8,674 bases of DNA. It comes from Clostridiales bacterium UBA1779 (GTDB lineage: Bacteria > Bacillota > Clostridia > Oscillospirales > CAG-272). The DNA lies in assembly GCA_002314565.1 (NCBI GenBank), contig DCGL01000084.1, positions 4,206-12,879 on the forward strand. The letters are read 5' to 3'. This document shows positions 6,897-8,674 of the stretch, piece after piece. A program made the translations under genes and the position numbers. Each line of letters starts with the position of its first letter. Position 1 is the stretch's first letter. Under the pieces are notes generated by a model. The model ran no database searches and was not told where the DNA came from. It worked only from the letters and a program-made list of their open reading frames with translations.

Positions 6897-8615
6897 ATGA
6901 AAAAATTCAAAAAACTGATTGCAGAAAAAATCAGCACTGCGTGCGCTTCTGCATTTCCCGGAACGGTCGTTGACGTTGACGATACCGAAGCACTGATTGA
7001 ATATCCGCCTGACGCCTCTATGGGGGATCTGGCCCTTCCTTGCTTCAAGCTCTCGAAAATGCTGCGCCGTTCACCCGTTCAGATTGCCCTGACACTCGCA
7101 TCTGCCCTTGAAGGCGAGACTGATTTCAAGGCGGAGGCTCTCAACGGCTATCTGAATTTCAAAATCTCGCCCGATGCCCTGGCCGGGTCTACGCTCTCCG
7201 AAGTTTTCGCTGACAAAGAGTTATACGGCTCACCGAAGAACGGATACGGAAAAACCGTCGTTCTCGACTATTCAAGCCCGAACGTCGCAAAGCCCTTCCA
7301 CATCGGACATCTCGGAACCACGGTTATCGGTCATTCTCTTAAAAAGCTTCACGAATTTGCCGGTTACAACTGCGTCGGCATCAACTATCTCGGCGACTGG
7401 GGCACCCAGTTCGGCAAGATGATAGTTGCATACCGCAAGTGGGGCAATAAGGAAGCCGTTGAAAAGGGAGGGTGTGACGCCCTTGTCGAGCTTTACGTCC
7501 GCTTCCACAACGAAGCTGAGAAGAACGAAGCCCTCAACGACGAAGCACGTGCCGAATTCCACAAGCTCGAGCTCGGTGACGAAGAGAACATCGCCCTCTG
7601 GAAATGGTTCAAGGACATAAGCCTTGCCGAATATTCCAAGACCTACAAACAGCTTGACATCGAGTTTGACTCATACGCAGGTGAAAGCTTCTATACGGAT
7701 AAAATGCCCGCTCAGGTTCAGAAGCTGCGCGATCTCGGTCTTCTCAAGATTGATGACGGAGCTTCAATCGTTGACCTTGAACAGTACAATATGCCCCCCT
7801 GCCTTATTCTGAAGAAGGACGGCTCAACTCTGTACCCGACACGAGATATCGCGGCAGCATATTACAGATACAATACCTACAATTTCGACAAGGCCATCTA
7901 CGTGACCTCCGCCGCCCAGTCACTGCATTTTGCACAGTGGTTCAAGGTTGTCGAAATGATGGGTTATCCTTTTTACAATAACCTCGTTCACGTTCCCTAC
8001 GGCACTGTTTCCATCAACGGAGCCAAGCTTGCCACCAGAACCGGAAACGTAATTCTGCTCAAAGAGCTTCTTGCCCAGGCAATTGAAAAGGTTGACAGAA
8101 TCACGGCAGAGAAGAACCCCGATATGTCCGCTGAGAAGCGTGCAGAAATCGCAGAAGCCGTCGGTGTCGGAGCCATCGTATTCTATTACCTTTCAAACAA
8201 CAGAATCAAGGACATCAACTTCATGCTTGAGGACGCCCTCTCTTATGAAGGAAACACCGGTCCTTACGTTCAGTACACCTACGCAAGAACCTGTTCGCTG
8301 CTTGAAAAGTGCGGAACTGTGACTATGCCTGAAAAGGTAAAGATTACGACCGATGAAGAACACGAGCTCGTAAAGGTTCTCGCTCAGTTCCCCGAACGCG
8401 TAAGCGCCGCCATCGAGGCTTACGAGCCTTCATACATCACACGCTTTATACTTGACCTGTCGGCCTCCTTCAACCGCTTCTATCACAACTGCCAGATCCT
8501 TGTAACAGACGATGCCGATGTTGCAGCCACACGTAAGGCTCTGACCTATGCAGTCAACACGGTTCTCGGAACCGCCTTCTCGCTTATCTGCCTGAAGAAA
8601 ACGAAACAGATTTAA
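6897..8615 (+). CDS. argS: Arginyl-tRNA synthetase
   Basis: ArgRS, a class I synthetase, charges tRNA-Arg with arginine and needs the tRNA to activate the amino acid. The 572-residue protein is full length: an N-terminal tRNA D-loop-recognition domain (about 1-90), the Rossmann catalytic core starting with DYSSPNVAKPF and HIGH (135-138), LGDWGTQFGK, then YPTRDIAAA and KLATRTGN (377-384), which stands in the place of KMSKS. A lysine (K132) lies just before HIGH, as in other ArgRS that lack a canonical KMSKS lysine. The C-terminal DALR anticodon-binding domain begins near the NTGPYVQYTYAR segment. Gly140 after HIGHL replaces the arginine frequent in HIGHLRST-type enzymes. AAAGG (6884-6888) lies eight bases before the ATG. 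It is 25 bp after recN, with no terminator between. Confidence 0.96.
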   Translation: MKKFKKLIAEKISTACASAFPGTVVDVDDTEALIEYPPDASMGDLALPCFKLSKMLRRSPVQIALTLASALEGETDFKAEALNGYLNFKISPDALAGSTLSEVFADKELYGSPKNGYGKTVVLDYSSPNVAKPFHIGHLGTTVIGHSLKKLHEFAGYNCVGINYLGDWGTQFGKMIVAYRKWGNKEAVEKGGCDALVELYVRFHNEAEKNEALNDEARAEFHKLELGDEENIALWKWFKDISLAEYSKTYKQLDIEFDSYAGESFYTDKMPAQVQKLRDLGLLKIDDGASIVDLEQYNMPPCLILKKDGSTLYPTRDIAAAYYRYNTYNFDKAIYVTSAAQSLHFAQWFKVVEMMGYPFYNNLVHVPYGTVSINGAKLATRTGNVILLKELLAQAIEKVDRITAEKNPDMSAEKRAEIAEAVGVGAIVFYYLSNNRIKDINFMLEDALSYEGNTGPYVQYTYARTCSLLEKCGTVTMPEKVKITTDEEHELVKVLAQFPERVSAAIEAYEPSYITRFILDLSASFNRFYHNCQILVTDDADVAATRKALTYAVNTVLGTAFSLICLKKTKQI

Positions 8616-8642
8616 TTTTATTTGATAAAGAGGTATATATCC

Positions 8643-8674
8643 ATGTCAGGACATTCCAAATGGAGTAACATCAA
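8643..8674 (+). CDS. yebC: YebC/PmpR-family protein, N-terminus only (cut by window edge)
   Basis: Only the first ten codons are visible, and they read MSGHSKWSNI, the highly conserved start of the YebC/PmpR (TACO1) family. These proteins have been described as DNA-binding regulators and, more recently for one subfamily, as factors that help ribosomes through proline-rich stretches; which applies cannot be judged from this fragment. A strong ribosome binding site AAAGAGGT (8627-8634) lies eight bases before the ATG. The gene starts 27 bp after argS on the same strand with no terminator, so it may continue the same transcript. Confidence 0.85.
   Translation, partial: MSGHSKWSNI

Noticed and set aside
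8025..8048. Missing KMSKS motif in ArgRS as a sign of an inactive enzyme
   Set aside because: Degenerate forms such as KxxTRxG are usual in ArgRS, and the compensating lysine before HIGH is present at residue 132.

Overview
The window is a compact, single-strand housekeeping gene cluster of bacterial type. Every supportable gene lies on the + strand: nusB, xseA, xseB, ispA, tlyA, nadK, argR, recN, argS and the first codons of a yebC-family gene cut by the right edge. The run from nusB through recN is a gene order well known from Firmicutes. Moderate GC coding sequence, purine-rich Shine-Dalgarno sites and a sigma-A-like promoter also fit a member of the Clostridia, perhaps an Oscillospiraceae/Ruminococcaceae-like gut bacterium. 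The placement is inferred from gene order and protein character, not from a search.

Layout: bases 1-70 are AT-rich with no gene I can support. A near-consensus promoter (TTGACT, 17 bp, TATAAT) at 71-99 drives the cluster. NusB follows after a short leader containing a small hairpin. The 95-bp gap between nusB and xseA is the largest internal gap and holds an imperfect hairpin at 631-659. From xseA on the genes are tightly packed: xseA/xseB 2 bp apart, xseB/ispA overlapping by 8 bp, ispA/tlyA overlapping by 4 bp (ATGA), tlyA/nadK 35 bp, nadK/argR 18 bp, argR/recN directly abutting, recN/argS 25 bp, argS/yebC 27 bp. I see no intrinsic terminator and no convincing internal promoter, so one long transcript is plausible.

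Functions: the cluster mixes RNA and translation functions (NusB antitermination, TlyA rRNA 2'-O-methylation, ArgRS), DNA repair (exonuclease VII large and small subunits, RecN), cofactor and isoprenoid supply (NAD kinase, farnesyl diphosphate synthase) and arginine sensing (ArgR). The genes appear intact, with the expected catalytic motifs.

No new system, mobile element, CRISPR array or RNA gene was found. The points worth a second look are modest: dxs is absent between ispA and tlyA, argS-yebC stands where spoIVB-spo0A often follows recN, TlyA has a short N-terminus typical of the 23S-only class, RecN and ArgRS each have a substitution next to a conserved motif, and there are small inverted or direct repeats in the two non-coding gaps near nusB.
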